DNA of 64,000 nucleotides from Hippasteria phrygiana (lineage: Eukaryota > Echinodermata > Asteroidea > Valvatida > Goniasteridae). The position numbers and the translations under genes were made by a program. The notes beneath the pieces were generated by a model. It was not told where the DNA came from. It saw only the letters and a list, made by a program, of their open reading frames with translations, and ran no database searches. Where the stretch lies: NCBI GenBank assembly GCA_037893225.1, contig JAZGUH010000323.1:1922001-1986000 (forward strand), in the 5' to 3' direction. This document shows, in pieces, positions 40,834 to 55,400 of the stretch. Position 1 is the first letter of the stretch; each line of letters opens with the position of its first letter.

Positions 40834-41380
40834 CTAGAGTTAAAACTTGTGGAGAAAATTAAAACCTCGCAATGTTTATTTTCTTTCCGGCCAACATCTG
40901 TGTACATATTACCTTCTATTTATTGCTCCATGCATGTCAAATTCCCTGGGGTATGGACTTGCTTTATTCATTCATAATTGCATGAAATATCAACCAAATG
41001 CAGTAATTTTGACATGTATGGATAGCTTAGATCTGGCGCTACATGTTGCAATCATCGGCGGCTTCTTAGAGTTCAAACTTGTGGAGAAAATGCAAACCTC
41101 GCAATGTTTATTTTCTTTCCGGCCAACATCTGTGTGCATATTACCTTTTATTTATTGCTCCATGCCTGTCAAATTCCCTGGGGTATGGACTTGCTTTACT
41201 CATTCATAATTGCATGAAATATCAACCAAATTCAGTAATTTTGACATGTATGGATAGCTTAGATCTGGCGCTACATGTTGCAATTATCGGCGGCTTCTTA
41301 GAGTTAAAACTTGTGGAGAAAATTCAAACCTCGCAATGTTTATTTTCTTTCCGGCCAACATCTGTGTGCATATTACCTTC
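40834..41380 (+). repeat. Two to three unduplicated monomers
   Basis: Ordinary satellite between the 4-mer and 3-mer blocks, including a unit with ATGCAAACC at positions 42-50 (about 41,090). No private feature stands out and no other sequence is present. Confidence 0.75.
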
Positions 41381-42926
41381 TATTTATTGCTCCATGCCTG
41401 TCAAATTCCCTGGGGTATGGACTTGCTTTACTCATTCATAATTGCATGAAATATCAACCAAATGCAGTAATTTTGACATGTATGGATAGCTTAGATCTGG
41501 CGCTACATGTTGCAATCATCGGCGGCTTCTTAGACTTCAAACTTGTGGAGAAAATTCAAACCTCGCCATGTTTATTTTCTTTCCGGCCAACATCTGTGTA
41601 CATATTACCGTCTATTTATTGCTCCATGCATGTCAAATTCCCTGGGGTATGGACTTGCTTTACTCATTCATAATTGCATGAAATATCAACCAAATGCAGT
41701 AATTTTGACATGTATGTATAGCTTAGATCTGGCGCTACATGTTGCAATCATCGGCGGCTTCCTAGAGTTAAAACTTGTGGAGAAAATTAAAACCTCGCAA
41801 TGTTTATTTTCTTTCCGGCCAACATCTGTGTACATATTACCTTCTATTTATTGCTCCATGCATGTCAAATTCCCTGGGGTATGGACTTGCTTTATTCATT
41901 CATAATTGCAAGAAATATCAACCAAATGCAGTAATTTTGACATGTATGGATAGCTTAGATCTGGCGCTACATGTTGCAATCATCGGCGGCTTCTTAGAGT
42001 TAACACTTGTGGAGAAAATTCAAACCTCGCAATGTTTATTTTCTTTCCTTATACCATCTGTGTGCATATTACCTTTTATTTATTGCTCCATGCCTGTCAA
42101 ATTCCCTGGGGTATGGACTTGCTTTACTCATTCATAATTGCATGAAATATCAACCAAATGCAGTAATTTTGACATGTATGGATAGCTTAGATCTGGCGCT
42201 ACATGTTGCAATCATCGGCGGCTTCTTAGACTTCAAACTTGTGGAGAAAATTCAAACCTCGCCATGTTTATTTTCTTTCCGGCCAACATCTGTGTACATA
42301 TTACCGTCTATTTATTGCTCCATGCATGTCAAATTCCCTGGGGTATGGACTTGCTTTACTCATTCATAATTGCATGAAATATCAACCAAATGCAGTAATT
42401 TTGACATGTATGTATAGCTTAGATCTGGCGCTACATGTTGCAATCATCGGCGGCTTCCTAGAGTTAAAACTTGTGGAGAAAATTAAAACCTCGCAATGTT
42501 TATTTTCTTTCCGGCCAACATCTGTGTACATATTACCTTCTATTTATTGCTCCATGCATGTCAAATTCCCTGGGGTATGGACTTGCTTTATTCATTCATA
42601 ATTGCAAGAAATATCAACCAAATGCAGTAATTTTGACATGTATGGATAGCTTAGATCTGGCGCTACATGTTGCAATCATCGGCGGCTTCTTAGAGTTAAC
42701 ACTTGTGGAGAAAATTCAAACCTCGCAATGTTTATTTTCTTTCCTTATACCATCTGTGTGCATATTACCTTTTATTTATTGCTCCATGCCTGTCAAATTC
42801 CCTGGGGTATGGACTTGCTTTACTCATTCATAATTGCATGAAATATCAACCAAATGCAGTAATTTTGACATGTATGGATAGCTTAGATCTGGCGCTACAT
42901 GTTGCAATCATCGGCGGCTTCTTAGA
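41381..42926 (+). repeat. 3-monomer HOR, about 2.2 copies (period 696 bp)
   Basis: 41,381-42,230 matches 42,077-42,926. Both copies contain the AAGAAA and clustered-substitution pair. The TTAGAC variant is at 41,535 and 42,231 but not at 42,927, which marks the right edge. Confidence 0.88.
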
Positions 42927-45555
42927 GTTAAAACTTGTGGAGAAAATTCAAACCTCGCCATGTTTATTTTCTTTCCGGCCAACATCTGTGTACATATTAC
43001 CTTCTATTTATTGCTCCATGCATGTCAAATTCCCTGGGGTATGGACTTGCTTTACTCATTCATAATTGCATGAAATATCACCCAAATGCAGTAATTTTGA
43101 CATGTATGTATAGCTTAGATCTGGCGCTACATGTTGCAATTATCGGCGGCTTCTTAGAGTTAACGCTTGTGGAGAAAATTCAAACCTCGCAATGTTTATT
43201 TTCTTTCCGGCCACCATCTGTGTGCATATTACCTTTTATTTATTGCTCCATGCCTGTCAAATTCCCTGGGGTATGGACTTGCTTTACTCATTCATAATTG
43301 CATGAAATATCAACCAAATGAAGTAATTTTGACATGTATGGATAGCTTAGATCTGGCGCTACATGTTGCAATCATCGGCGGCTTCTTAGAGTTCAAACTT
43401 GTGGAGAAAATTCAAACCTCACAATGTTTATTTTCTTTCCGGCCAACATCTGTGTACATATTACCTTCTATTTATTGCTCCATGCATGTCAAATTCCCTG
43501 GGGTATGGACTTGCTTTACTCATTCATAATTGCATGAAATATCAACCAAATGCAGTAATGTTGACATGTATGTATAGCTTAGATCTGGCGCTACATGTTG
43601 CAATCATCGGCGGCTTCCTAGAGTTAACACTTGTGGAGAAAATGCAAACCTCGCAATGTTTATTTTCTTTCCGGCCAACATCTGTGTACATATTACCTTC
43701 TATTTATTGCTCCATGCCTGTCAAATTCCCTGGGGTATGACTTGCTTTACTCATTCATAATTGCATGAAATATCAATCAAATACAGTAATTTTGACATGT
43801 ATGGATAGCTTAGATCTGGCGCTACATGTTGCAATTATCGGCGGCTTCTTAGAGTTAACACTTGTGGAGAAAATTCAAACCTCGCAATGTTTATTTTCTT
43901 TCCGGCCACCATCTGTGTGCATATTACCTTTTATTTATTGCTCCATGCCTGTCAAATTCCCTGGGGTATGGACTTGCTTTATTCATTCATAATTGCATGA
44001 AATATTAACCAAATGCAGTAATTTTGACATGTATGTATAGCTTAGATCTGGCGCTACATGTTGCAATCATCGGCGGCTTCCTAGAGTTAAAACTTGTGGA
44101 GAAAATTAAAACCTCGCAATGTTTATTTTCTTTCCGGCCAACATCTGTGTACATATTACCTTCTATTTATTGCTCCATGCATGTCAAATTCCCTGGGGTA
44201 TGGACTTGCTTTATTCATTCATAATTGCATGAAATATCAACCAAATGCAGTAATTTTGACATGTATGGATAGCTTAGATCTGGCGCTACATGTTGCAATC
44301 ATCGGCGGCTTCTTAGAGTTCAAACTTGTGGAGAAAATGCAAACCTCGCAATGTTTATTTTCTTTCCGGCCACCATCTGTGTGCATATTACCTTCTATTT
44401 ATTGCTCCATGCCTGTCAAATTCCCTGGGGTATGGTCTTGCTTTACTCATTCATAATTGCATGAAATATCAACCAAATGCAGTAATTTTGACATGTATGG
44501 ATAGCGTAGATCTGGCGCTACATGTTGCAATTATCGGCGGCTTCTTAGAGTTAACACTTGTGGAGAAAATTCAAACCTCGCAATGTTTATTTTCTTTCCG
44601 GCCACCATCTGTGTGCATATTACCTTTTATTTATTGCTCCATGCCTGTCAAATTCCCTGGGGTATGGACTTGCTTTATTCATTCATAATTGCATGAAATA
44701 TTAACCAAATGCAGTAATTTTGACATGTATGTATAGCTTAGATCTGGCGCTACATGTTGCAATCATCGGCGGCTTCCTAGAGTTAAAACTTGTGGAGAAA
44801 ATTAAAACCTCGCAATGTTTATTTTCTTTCCGGCCAACGTCTGTGTACATATTACCTTCTATTTATTGCTCCATGCATGTCAAATTCCCTGGGGTATGGA
44901 CTTGCTTTATTCATTCATAATTGCATGAAATATCAACCAAATGCAGTAATTTTGACATGTATGGATAGCTTAGATCTGGCGCTACATGTTGCAATCATCG
45001 GCGGCTTCTTAGAGTTCAAACTTGTGGAGAAAATGCAAACCTCGCAATGTTTATTTTCTTTCCGGCCAACATCTGTGTGCATATTACCTTCTATTTATTG
45101 CTCCATGCCTGTCAAATTCCCTGGGGTATGGTCTTGCTTTACTCATTCATAATTGCATGAAATATCAACCAAATGCAGTAATTTTGACATGTATGGATAG
45201 CGTAGATCTGGCGCTACATGTTGCAATCATCGGCGGCTTCTTAGAGTTCAAACTTGTGGAGAAAATTCAAACCTCGCCATGTTTATTTTCTTTCCGGCCA
45301 ACATCTGTGTACATATTACCGTCTATTTATTGCTCCATGCATGTCAAATTCCCTGGGGTATGGACTTGCTTTACTCATTCATAATTGCATGAAATATCAA
45401 CCAAATGCAGTAATTTTGACATGTATGTATAGCTTAGATCTGGCGCTACATGTTGCAATCATCGGCGGCTTCCTAGAGTTAAAACTTGTGGAGAAAATTC
45501 AAACCTCGCAATGTTTATTTTCTTTCCGGCCAACATCTGTGTGCATATTACCTTC
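42077..45555 (+). repeat. 15-monomer HOR, copy 1 (period 3,479 bp)
   Basis: 42,077-47,122 matches the sequence 3,479 bp downstream over about 5 kb, with no difference I could find. It holds one 231-bp monomer. Inside it, about 43,818-44,370 is itself repeated 696 bp later apart from A/G at the 44,838 site. A three-monomer duplication therefore predates amplification of the 15-mer. The AATGTTGAC variant (G43,560) and the AGCGTAG variant (G44,506) first appear here. Confidence 0.93.
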
Positions 45556-48500
45556 TATTTATTGCTCCATGCCTGTCAAATTCCCTGGGGTATGGACTTG
45601 CTTTACTCATTCATAATTGCATGAAATATCAACCAAATGCAGTAATTTTGACATGTATGGATAGCTTAGATCTGGCGCTACATGTTGCAATCATCGGCGG
45701 CTTCTTAGACTTCAAACTTGTGGAGAAAATTCAAACCTCGCCATGTTTATTTTCTTTCCGGCCAACATCTGTGTACATATTACCGTCTATTTATTGCTCC
45801 ATGCATGTCAAATTCCCTGGGGTATGGACTTGCTTTACTCATTCATAATTGCATGAAATATCAACCAAATGCAGTAATTTTGACATGTATGTATAGCTTA
45901 GATCTGGCGCTACATGTTGCAATCATCGGCGGCTTCCTAGAGTTAAAACTTGTGGAGAAAATTAAAACCTCGCAATGTTTATTTTCTTTCCGGCCAACAT
46001 CTGTGTACATATTACCTTCTATTTATTGCTCCATGCATGTCAAATTCCCTGGGGTATGGACTTGCTTTATTCATTCATAATTGCAAGAAATATCAACCAA
46101 ATGCAGTAATTTTGACATGTATGGATAGCTTAGATCTGGCGCTACATGTTGCAATCATCGGCGGCTTCTTAGAGTTAACACTTGTGGAGAAAATTCAAAC
46201 CTCGCAATGTTTATTTTCTTTCCTTATACCATCTGTGTGCATATTACCTTTTATTTATTGCTCCATGCCTGTCAAATTCCCTGGGGTATGGACTTGCTTT
46301 ACTCATTCATAATTGCATGAAATATCAACCAAATGCAGTAATTTTGACATGTATGGATAGCTTAGATCTGGCGCTACATGTTGCAATCATCGGCGGCTTC
46401 TTAGAGTTAAAACTTGTGGAGAAAATTCAAACCTCGCCATGTTTATTTTCTTTCCGGCCAACATCTGTGTACATATTACCTTCTATTTATTGCTCCATGC
46501 ATGTCAAATTCCCTGGGGTATGGACTTGCTTTACTCATTCATAATTGCATGAAATATCACCCAAATGCAGTAATTTTGACATGTATGTATAGCTTAGATC
46601 TGGCGCTACATGTTGCAATTATCGGCGGCTTCTTAGAGTTAACGCTTGTGGAGAAAATTCAAACCTCGCAATGTTTATTTTCTTTCCGGCCACCATCTGT
46701 GTGCATATTACCTTTTATTTATTGCTCCATGCCTGTCAAATTCCCTGGGGTATGGACTTGCTTTACTCATTCATAATTGCATGAAATATCAACCAAATGA
46801 AGTAATTTTGACATGTATGGATAGCTTAGATCTGGCGCTACATGTTGCAATCATCGGCGGCTTCTTAGAGTTCAAACTTGTGGAGAAAATTCAAACCTCA
46901 CAATGTTTATTTTCTTTCCGGCCAACATCTGTGTACATATTACCTTCTATTTATTGCTCCATGCATGTCAAATTCCCTGGGGTATGGACTTGCTTTACTC
47001 ATTCATAATTGCATGAAATATCAACCAAATGCAGTAATGTTGACATGTATGTATAGCTTAGATCTGGCGCTACATGTTGCAATCATCGGCGGCTTCCTAG
47101 AGTTAACACTTGTGGAGAAAATGCAAACCTCGCAATGTTTATTTTCTTTCCGGCCAACATCTGTGTACATATTACCTTCTATTTATTGCTCCATGCCTGT
47201 CAAATTCCCTGGGGTATGACTTGCTTTACTCATTCATAATTGCATGAAATATCAATCAAATACAGTAATTTTGACATGTATGGATAGCTTAGATCTGGCG
47301 CTACATGTTGCAATTATCGGCGGCTTCTTAGAGTTAACACTTGTGGAGAAAATTCAAACCTCGCAATGTTTATTTTCTTTCCGGCCACCATCTGTGTGCA
47401 TATTACCTTTTATTTATTGCTCCATGCCTGTCAAATTCCCTGGGGTATGGACTTGCTTTATTCATTCATAATTGCATGAAATATTAACCAAATGCAGTAA
47501 TTTTGACATGTATGTATAGCTTAGATCTGGCGCTACATGTTGCAATCATCGGCGGCTTCCTAGAGTTAAAACTTGTGGAGAAAATTAAAACCTCGCAATG
47601 TTTATTTTCTTTCCGGCCAACATCTGTGTACATATTACCTTCTATTTATTGCTCCATGCATGTCAAATTCCCTGGGGTATGGACTTGCTTTATTCATTCA
47701 TAATTGCATGAAATATCAACCAAATGCAGTAATTTTGACATGTATGGATAGCTTAGATCTGGCGCTACATGTTGCAATCATCGGCGGCTTCTTAGAGTTC
47801 AAACTTGTGGAGAAAATGCAAACCTCGCAATGTTTATTTTCTTTCCGGCCACCATCTGTGTGCATATTACCTTCTATTTATTGCTCCATGCCTGTCAAAT
47901 TCCCTGGGGTATGGTCTTGCTTTACTCATTCATAATTGCATGAAATATCAACCAAATGCAGTAATTTTGACATGTATGGATAGCGTAGATCTGGCGCTAC
48001 ATGTTGCAATTATCGGCGGCTTCTTAGAGTTAACACTTGTGGAGAAAATTCAAACCTCGCAATGTTTATTTTCTTTCCGGCCACCATCTGTGTGCATATT
48101 ACCTTTTATTTATTGCTCCATGCCTGTCAAATTCCCTGGGGTATGGACTTGCTTTATTCATTCATAATTGCATGAAATATTAACCAAATGCAGTAATTTT
48201 GACATGTATGTATAGCTTAGATCTGGCGCTACATGTTGCAATCATCGGCGGCTTCCTAGAGTTAAAACTTGTGGAGAAAATTAAAACCTCGCAATGTTTA
48301 TTTTCTTTCCGGCCAACGTCTGTGTACATATTACCTTCTATTTATTGCTCCATGCATGTCAAATTCCCTGGGGTATGGACTTGCTTTATTCATTCATAAT
48401 TGCATGAAATATCAACCAAATGCAGTAATTTTGACATGTATGGATAGCTTAGATCTGGCGCTACATGTTGCAATCATCGGCGGCTTCTTAGAGTTCAAAC

Positions 48501-49034
48501 TTGTGGAGAAAATGCAAACCTCGCAATGTTTATTTTCTTTCCGGCCAACATCTGTGTGCATATTACCTTCTATTTATTGCTCCATGCCTGTCAAATTCCC
48601 TGGGGTATGGTCTTGCTTTACTCATTCATAATTGCATGAAATATCAACCAAATGCAGTAATTTTGACATGTATGGATAGCGTAGATCTGGCGCTACATGT
48701 TGCAATCATCGGCGGCTTCTTAGAGTTCAAACTTGTGGAGAAAATTCAAACCTCGCCATGTTTATTTTCTTTCCGGCCAACATCTGTGTACATATTACCG
48801 TCTATTTATTGCTCCATGCATGTCAAATTCCCTGGGGTATGGACTTGCTTTACTCATTCATAATTGCATGAAATATCAACCAAATGCAGTAATTTTGACA
48901 TGTATGTATAGCTTAGATCTGGCGCTACATGTTGCAATCATCGGCGGCTTCCTAGAGTTAAAACTTGTGGAGAAAATTCAAACCTCGCAATGTTTATTTT
49001 CTTTCCGGCCAACATCTGTGTGCATATTACCTTC
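45556..49034 (+). repeat. 15-monomer HOR, copy 2
   Basis: This copy is apparently identical to copy 1 and, for its first 1.57 kb, to copy 3. It carries the same nested three-monomer duplication, the same rare ACGTCTG change (about 48,318) and the same paired ATTAACC variants. Such identity over 3.5 kb is the strongest sign of recent homogenisation in the window. Confidence 0.93.
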
Positions 49035-50601
49035 TATTTATTGCTCCATGCCTGTCAAATTCCCTGGGGTATGGACTTGCTTTACTCATTCATAATTGCA
49101 TGAAATATCAACCAAATGCAGTAATTTTGACATGTATGGATAGCTTAGATCTGGCGCTACATGTTGCAATCATCGGCGGCTTCTTAGACTTCAAACTTGT
49201 GGAGAAAATTCAAACCTCGCCATGTTTATTTTCTTTCCGGCCAACATCTGTGTACATATTACCGTCTATTTATTGCTCCATGCATGTCAAATTCCCTGGG
49301 GTATGGACTTGCTTTACTCATTCATAATTGCATGAAATATCAACCAAATGCAGTAATTTTGACATGTATGTATAGCTTAGATCTGGCGCTACATGTTGCA
49401 ATCATCGGCGGCTTCCTAGAGTTAAAACTTGTGGAGAAAATTAAAACCTCGCAATGTTTATTTTCTTTCCGGCCAACATCTGTGTACATATTACCTTCTA
49501 TTTATTGCTCCATGCATGTCAAATTCCCTGGGGTATGGACTTGCTTTATTCATTCATAATTGCAAGAAATATCAACCAAATGCAGTAATTTTGACATGTA
49601 TGGATAGCTTAGATCTGGCGCTACATGTTGCAATCATCGGCGGCTTCTTAGAGTTAACACTTGTGGAGAAAATTCAAACCTCGCAATGTTTATTTTCTTT
49701 CCTTATACCATCTGTGTGCATATTACCTTTTATTTATTGCTCCATGCCTGTCAAATTCCCTGGGGTATGGACTTGCTTTACTCATTCATAATTGCATGAA
49801 ATATCAACCAAATGCAGTAATTTTGACATGTATGGATAGCTTAGATCTGGCGCTACATGTTGCAATCATCGGCGGCTTCTTAGAGTTAAAACTTGTGGAG
49901 AAAATTCAAACCTCGCCATGTTTATTTTCTTTCCGGCCAACATCTGTGTACATATTACCTTCTATTTATTGCTCCATGCATGTCAAATTCCCTGGGGTAT
50001 GGACTTGCTTTACTCATTCATAATTGCATGAAATATCACCCAAATGCAGTAATTTTGACATGTATGTATAGCTTAGATCTGGCGCTACATGTTGCAATTA
50101 TCGGCGGCTTCTTAGAGTTAACGCTTGTGGAGAAAATTCAAACCTCGCAATGTTTATTTTCTTTCCGGCCACCATCTGTGTGCATATTACCTTTTATTTA
50201 TTGCTCCATGCCTGTCAAATTCCCTGGGGTATGGACTTGCTTTACTCATTCATAATTGCATGAAATATCAACCAAATGAAGTAATTTTGACATGTATGGA
50301 TAGCTTAGATCTGGCGCTACATGTTGCAATCATCGGCGGCTTCTTAGAGTTCAAACTTGTGGAGAAAATTCAAACCTCACAATGTTTATTTTCTTTCCGG
50401 CCAACATCTGTGTACATATTACCTTCTATTTATTGCTCCATGCATGTCAAATTCCCTGGGGTATGGACTTGCTTTACTCATTCATAATTGCATGAAATAT
50501 CAACCAAATGCAGTAATGTTGACATGTATGTATAGCTTAGATCTGGCGCTACATGTTGCAATCATCGGCGGCTTCCTAGAGTTAACACTTGTGGAGAAAA
50601 T
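49035..50601 (+). repeat. 15-monomer HOR, partial copy 3
   Basis: The first 1.57 kb of the 15-mer unit, cut off where ATTAAAACC (T50,602) replaces ATGCAAACC (G47,123). The second half overlaps the start of the 13-mer unit, so the 13-mer appears to be a rearranged descendant of the 15-mer. Confidence 0.9.
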
Positions 50602-52458
50602 TAAAACCTCGCAATGTTTATTTTCTTTCCGGCCAACATCTGTGTACATATTACCTTCTATTTATTGCTCCATGCATGTCAAATTCCCTGGGGTATGGAC
50701 TTGCTTTATTCATTCATAATTGCATGAAATATCAACCAAATGCAGTAATTTTGACATGTATGGATAGCTTAGATCTGGCGCTACATGTTGCAATCATCGG
50801 CGGCTTCTTAGAGTTCAAACTTGTGGAGAAAATGCAAACCTCGCAATGTTTATTTTCTTTCCGGCCAACATCTGTGTACATATTACCTTCTATTTATTGC
50901 TCCATGCCTGTCAAATTCCCTGGGGTATGACTTGCTTTACTCATTCATAATTGCATGAAATATCAATCAAATACAGTAATTTTGACATGTATGGATAGCT
51001 TAGATCTGGCGCTACATGTTGCAATTATCGGCGGCTTCTTAGAGTTAACACTTGTGGAGAAAATTCAAACCTCGCAATGTTTATTTTCTTTCCGGCCACC
51101 ATCTGTGTGCATATTACCTTTTATTTATTGCTCCATGCCTGTCAAATTCCCTGGGGTATGGACTTGCTTTACTCATTCATAATTGCATGAAATATCAACC
51201 AAATTCAGTAATTTTGACATGTATGGATAGCTTAGATCTGGCGCTACATGTTGCAATTATCGGCGGCTTCTTAGAGTTAAAACTTGTGGAGAAAATTCAA
51301 ACCTCGCAATGTTTATTTTCTTTCCGGCCAACATCTGTGTGCATATTACCTTCTATTTATTGCTCCATGCCTGTCAAATTCCCTGGGGTATGGACTTGCT
51401 TTACTCATTCATAATTGCATGAAATATCAACCAAATGCAGTAATTTTGACATGTATGGATAGCTTAGATCTGGCGCTACATGTTGCAATCATCGGCGGCT
51501 TCTTAGAGTTCAAACTTGTGGAGAAAATTCAAACCTCGCCATGTTTATTTTCTTTCCGGCCAACATCTGTGTACATATTACCGTCTATTTATTGCTCCAT
51601 GCATGTCAAATTCCCTGGGGTATGGACTTGCTTTATTCATTCATAATTGCATGAAATATCAACCAAATGCAGTAATTTTGACATGTATGTATAGCTTAGA
51701 TCTGGCGCTACATGTTGCAATCATCGGCGGCTTCCTAGAGTTAAAACTTGTGTAGAAAATTAAAACCTCGCAATGTTTATTTTCTTCCCGGCCAACATCT
51801 GTGTACATATTACCTTCTATTTATTGCTCCATGCATGTCAAATTCCCTGGGGTATGGACTTGCTTTATTCATTCATAATTGCATGAAATATCAACCAAAT
51901 GCAGTAATTTTGACATGTATGGATAGCTTAGATCTGGCGCTACATGTTGCAATCATCGGCGGCTTCTTAGAGTTCAAACTTGTGGAGAAAATGCAAACCT
52001 CGCAATGTTTATTTTCTTTCCGGCCAACATCTGTGTGCATATTACCTTCTATTTATTGCTCCATGCCTGTCAAATTCCCTGGGGTATGGTCTTGCTTTAC
52101 TCATTCATAATTGCATGAAATATCAACCAAATGCAGTAATTTTGACATGTATGGATAGCGTAGATCTGGCGCTACATGTTGCAATCATCGGCGGCTTCTT
52201 AGAGTTCAAACTTGTGGAGAAAATTCAAACCTCGCCATGTTTATTTTCTTTCCGGCCAACATCTGTGTACATATTACCGTCTATTTATTGCTCCATGCAT
52301 GTCAAATTCCCTGGGGTATGGACTTGCTTTACTCATTCATAATTGCATGAAATATCAACCAAATGCAGTAATTTTGACATGTATGTATAGCTTAGATCTG
52401 GCGCTACATGTTGCAATCATCGGCGGCTTCCTAGAGTTAAAACTTGTGGAGAAAATTC
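49444..52458 (+). repeat. 13-monomer HOR, copy 1 (period 3,015 bp)
   Basis: 49,444-52,579 matches 52,459-55,594. The unit combines a 15-mer-derived part, a part resembling 40.2-41.0 kb, and a fused monomer at about 52.45 kb. That monomer begins like the 48.97-kb unit and continues like the 49.43-kb unit. Private changes are T51,753 (TGG to TAG) and C51,787, only 34 bp apart. Confidence 0.88.
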
Positions 52459-55400
52459 AAACCTCGCAATGTTTATTTTCTTTCCGGCCAACATCTGTGT
52501 ACATATTACCTTCTATTTATTGCTCCATGCATGTCAAATTCCCTGGGGTATGGACTTGCTTTATTCATTCATAATTGCAAGAAATATCAACCAAATGCAG
52601 TAATTTTGACATGTATGGATAGCTTAGATCTGGCGCTACATGTTGCAATCATCGGCGGCTTCTTAGAGTTAACACTTGTGGAGAAAATTCAAACCTCGCA
52701 ATGTTTATTTTCTTTCCTTATACCATCTGTGTGCATATTACCTTTTATTTATTGCTCCATGCCTGTCAAATTCCCTGGGGTATGGACTTGCTTTACTCAT
52801 TCATAATTGCATGAAATATCAACCAAATGCAGTAATTTTGACATGTATGGATAGCTTAGATCTGGCGCTACATGTTGCAATCATCGGCGGCTTCTTAGAG
52901 TTAAAACTTGTGGAGAAAATTCAAACCTCGCCATGTTTATTTTCTTTCCGGCCAACATCTGTGTACATATTACCTTCTATTTATTGCTCCATGCATGTCA
53001 AATTCCCTGGGGTATGGACTTGCTTTACTCATTCATAATTGCATGAAATATCACCCAAATGCAGTAATTTTGACATGTATGTATAGCTTAGATCTGGCGC
53101 TACATGTTGCAATTATCGGCGGCTTCTTAGAGTTAACGCTTGTGGAGAAAATTCAAACCTCGCAATGTTTATTTTCTTTCCGGCCACCATCTGTGTGCAT
53201 ATTACCTTTTATTTATTGCTCCATGCCTGTCAAATTCCCTGGGGTATGGACTTGCTTTACTCATTCATAATTGCATGAAATATCAACCAAATGAAGTAAT
53301 TTTGACATGTATGGATAGCTTAGATCTGGCGCTACATGTTGCAATCATCGGCGGCTTCTTAGAGTTCAAACTTGTGGAGAAAATTCAAACCTCACAATGT
53401 TTATTTTCTTTCCGGCCAACATCTGTGTACATATTACATTCTATTTATTGCTCCATGCATGTCAAATTCCCTGGGGTATGGACTTGCTTTACTCATTCAT
53501 AATTGCATGAAATATCAACCAAATGCAGTAATGTTGACATGTATGTATAGCTTAGATCTGGCGCTACATGTTGCAATCATCGGCGGCTTCCTAGAGTTAA
53601 CACTTGTGGAGAAAATTCAAACCTCGCAATGTTTATTTTCTTTCCGGCCAACATCTGTGTACATATTACCTTCTATTTATTGCTCCATGCATGTCAAATT
53701 CCCTGGGGTATGGACTTGCTTTATTCATTCATAATTGCATGAAATATCAACCAAATGCAGTAATTTTGACATGTATGGATAGCTTAGATCTGGCGCTACA
53801 TGTTGCAATCATCGGCGGCTTCTTAGAGTTCAAACTTGTGGAGAAAATGCAAACCTCGCAATGTTTATTTTCTTTCCGGCCAACATCTGTGTACATATTA
53901 CCTTCTATTTATTGCTCCATGCCTGTCAAATTCCCTGGGGTATGACTTGCTTTACTCATTCATAATTGCATGAAATATCAATCAAATACAGTAATTTTGA
54001 CATGTATGGATAGCTTAGATCTGGCGCTACATGTTGCAATTATCGGCGGCTTCTTAGAGTTAACACTTGTGGAGAAAATTCAAACCTCGCAATGTTTATT
54101 TTCTTTCCGGCCACCATCTGTGTGCATATTACCTTTTATTTATTGCTCCATGCCTGTCAAATTCCCTGGGGTATGGACTTGCTTTACTCATTCATAATTG
54201 CATGAAATATCAACCAAATTCAGTAATTTTGACATGTATGGATAGCTTAGATCTGGCGCTACATGTTGCAATTATCGGCGGCTTCTTAGAGTTAAAACTT
54301 GTGGAGAAAATTCAAACCTCGCAATGTTTATTTTCTTTCCGGCCAACATCTGTGTGCATATTACCTTCTATTTATTGCTCCATGCCTGTCAAATTCCCTG
54401 GGGTATGGACTTGCTTTACTCATTCATAATTGCATGAAATATCAACCAAATGCAGTAATTTTGACATGTATGGATAGCTTAGATCTGGCGCTACATGTTG
54501 CAATCATCGGCGGCTTCTTAGAGTTCAAACTTGTGGAGAAAATTCAAACCTCGCCATGTTTATTTTCTTTCCGGCCAACATCTGTGTACATATTACCGTC
54601 TATTTATTGCTCCATGCATGTCAAATTCCCTGGGGTATGGACTTGCTTTATTCATTCATAATTGCATGAAATATCAACCAAATGCAGTAATTTTGACATG
54701 TATGTATAGCTTAGATCTGGCGCTACATGTTGCAATCATCGGCGGCTTCCTAGAGTTAAAACTTGTGGAGAAAATTAAAACCTCGCAATGTTTATTTTCT
54801 TTCCGGCCAACATCTGTGTACATATTACCTTCTATTTATTGCTCCATGCCTGTCAAATTCCCTGGGGTATGGACTTGCTTTACTCATTCATAATTGCATG
54901 AAATATCAACCAAATGCAGTAATTTTGACATGTATGGATAGCTTAGATCTGGCGCTACATGTTGCAATCATCGGCGGCTTCTTAGAGTTCAAACTTGTGG
55001 AGAAAATGCAAACCTCGCAATGTTTATTTTCTTTCCGGCCAACATCTGTGTGCATATTACCTTCTATTTATTGCTCCATGCCTGTCAAATTCCCTGGGGT
55101 ATGGTGTTGCTTTACTCATTCATAATTGCATGAAATATCAACCAAATGCAGTAATTTTGACATGTATGGATAGCGTAGATCTGGCGCTACATGTTGCAAT
55201 CATCGGCGGCTTCTTAGAGTTCAAACTTGTGGAGAAAATTCAAACCTCGCCATGTTTATTTTCTTTCCGGCCAACATCTGTGTACATATTACCGTCTATT
55301 TATTGCTCCATGCATGTCAAATTCCCTGGGGTATGGACTTGCTTTACTCATTCATAATTGCATGAAATATCAACCAAATGCAGTAATTTTGACATGTATG

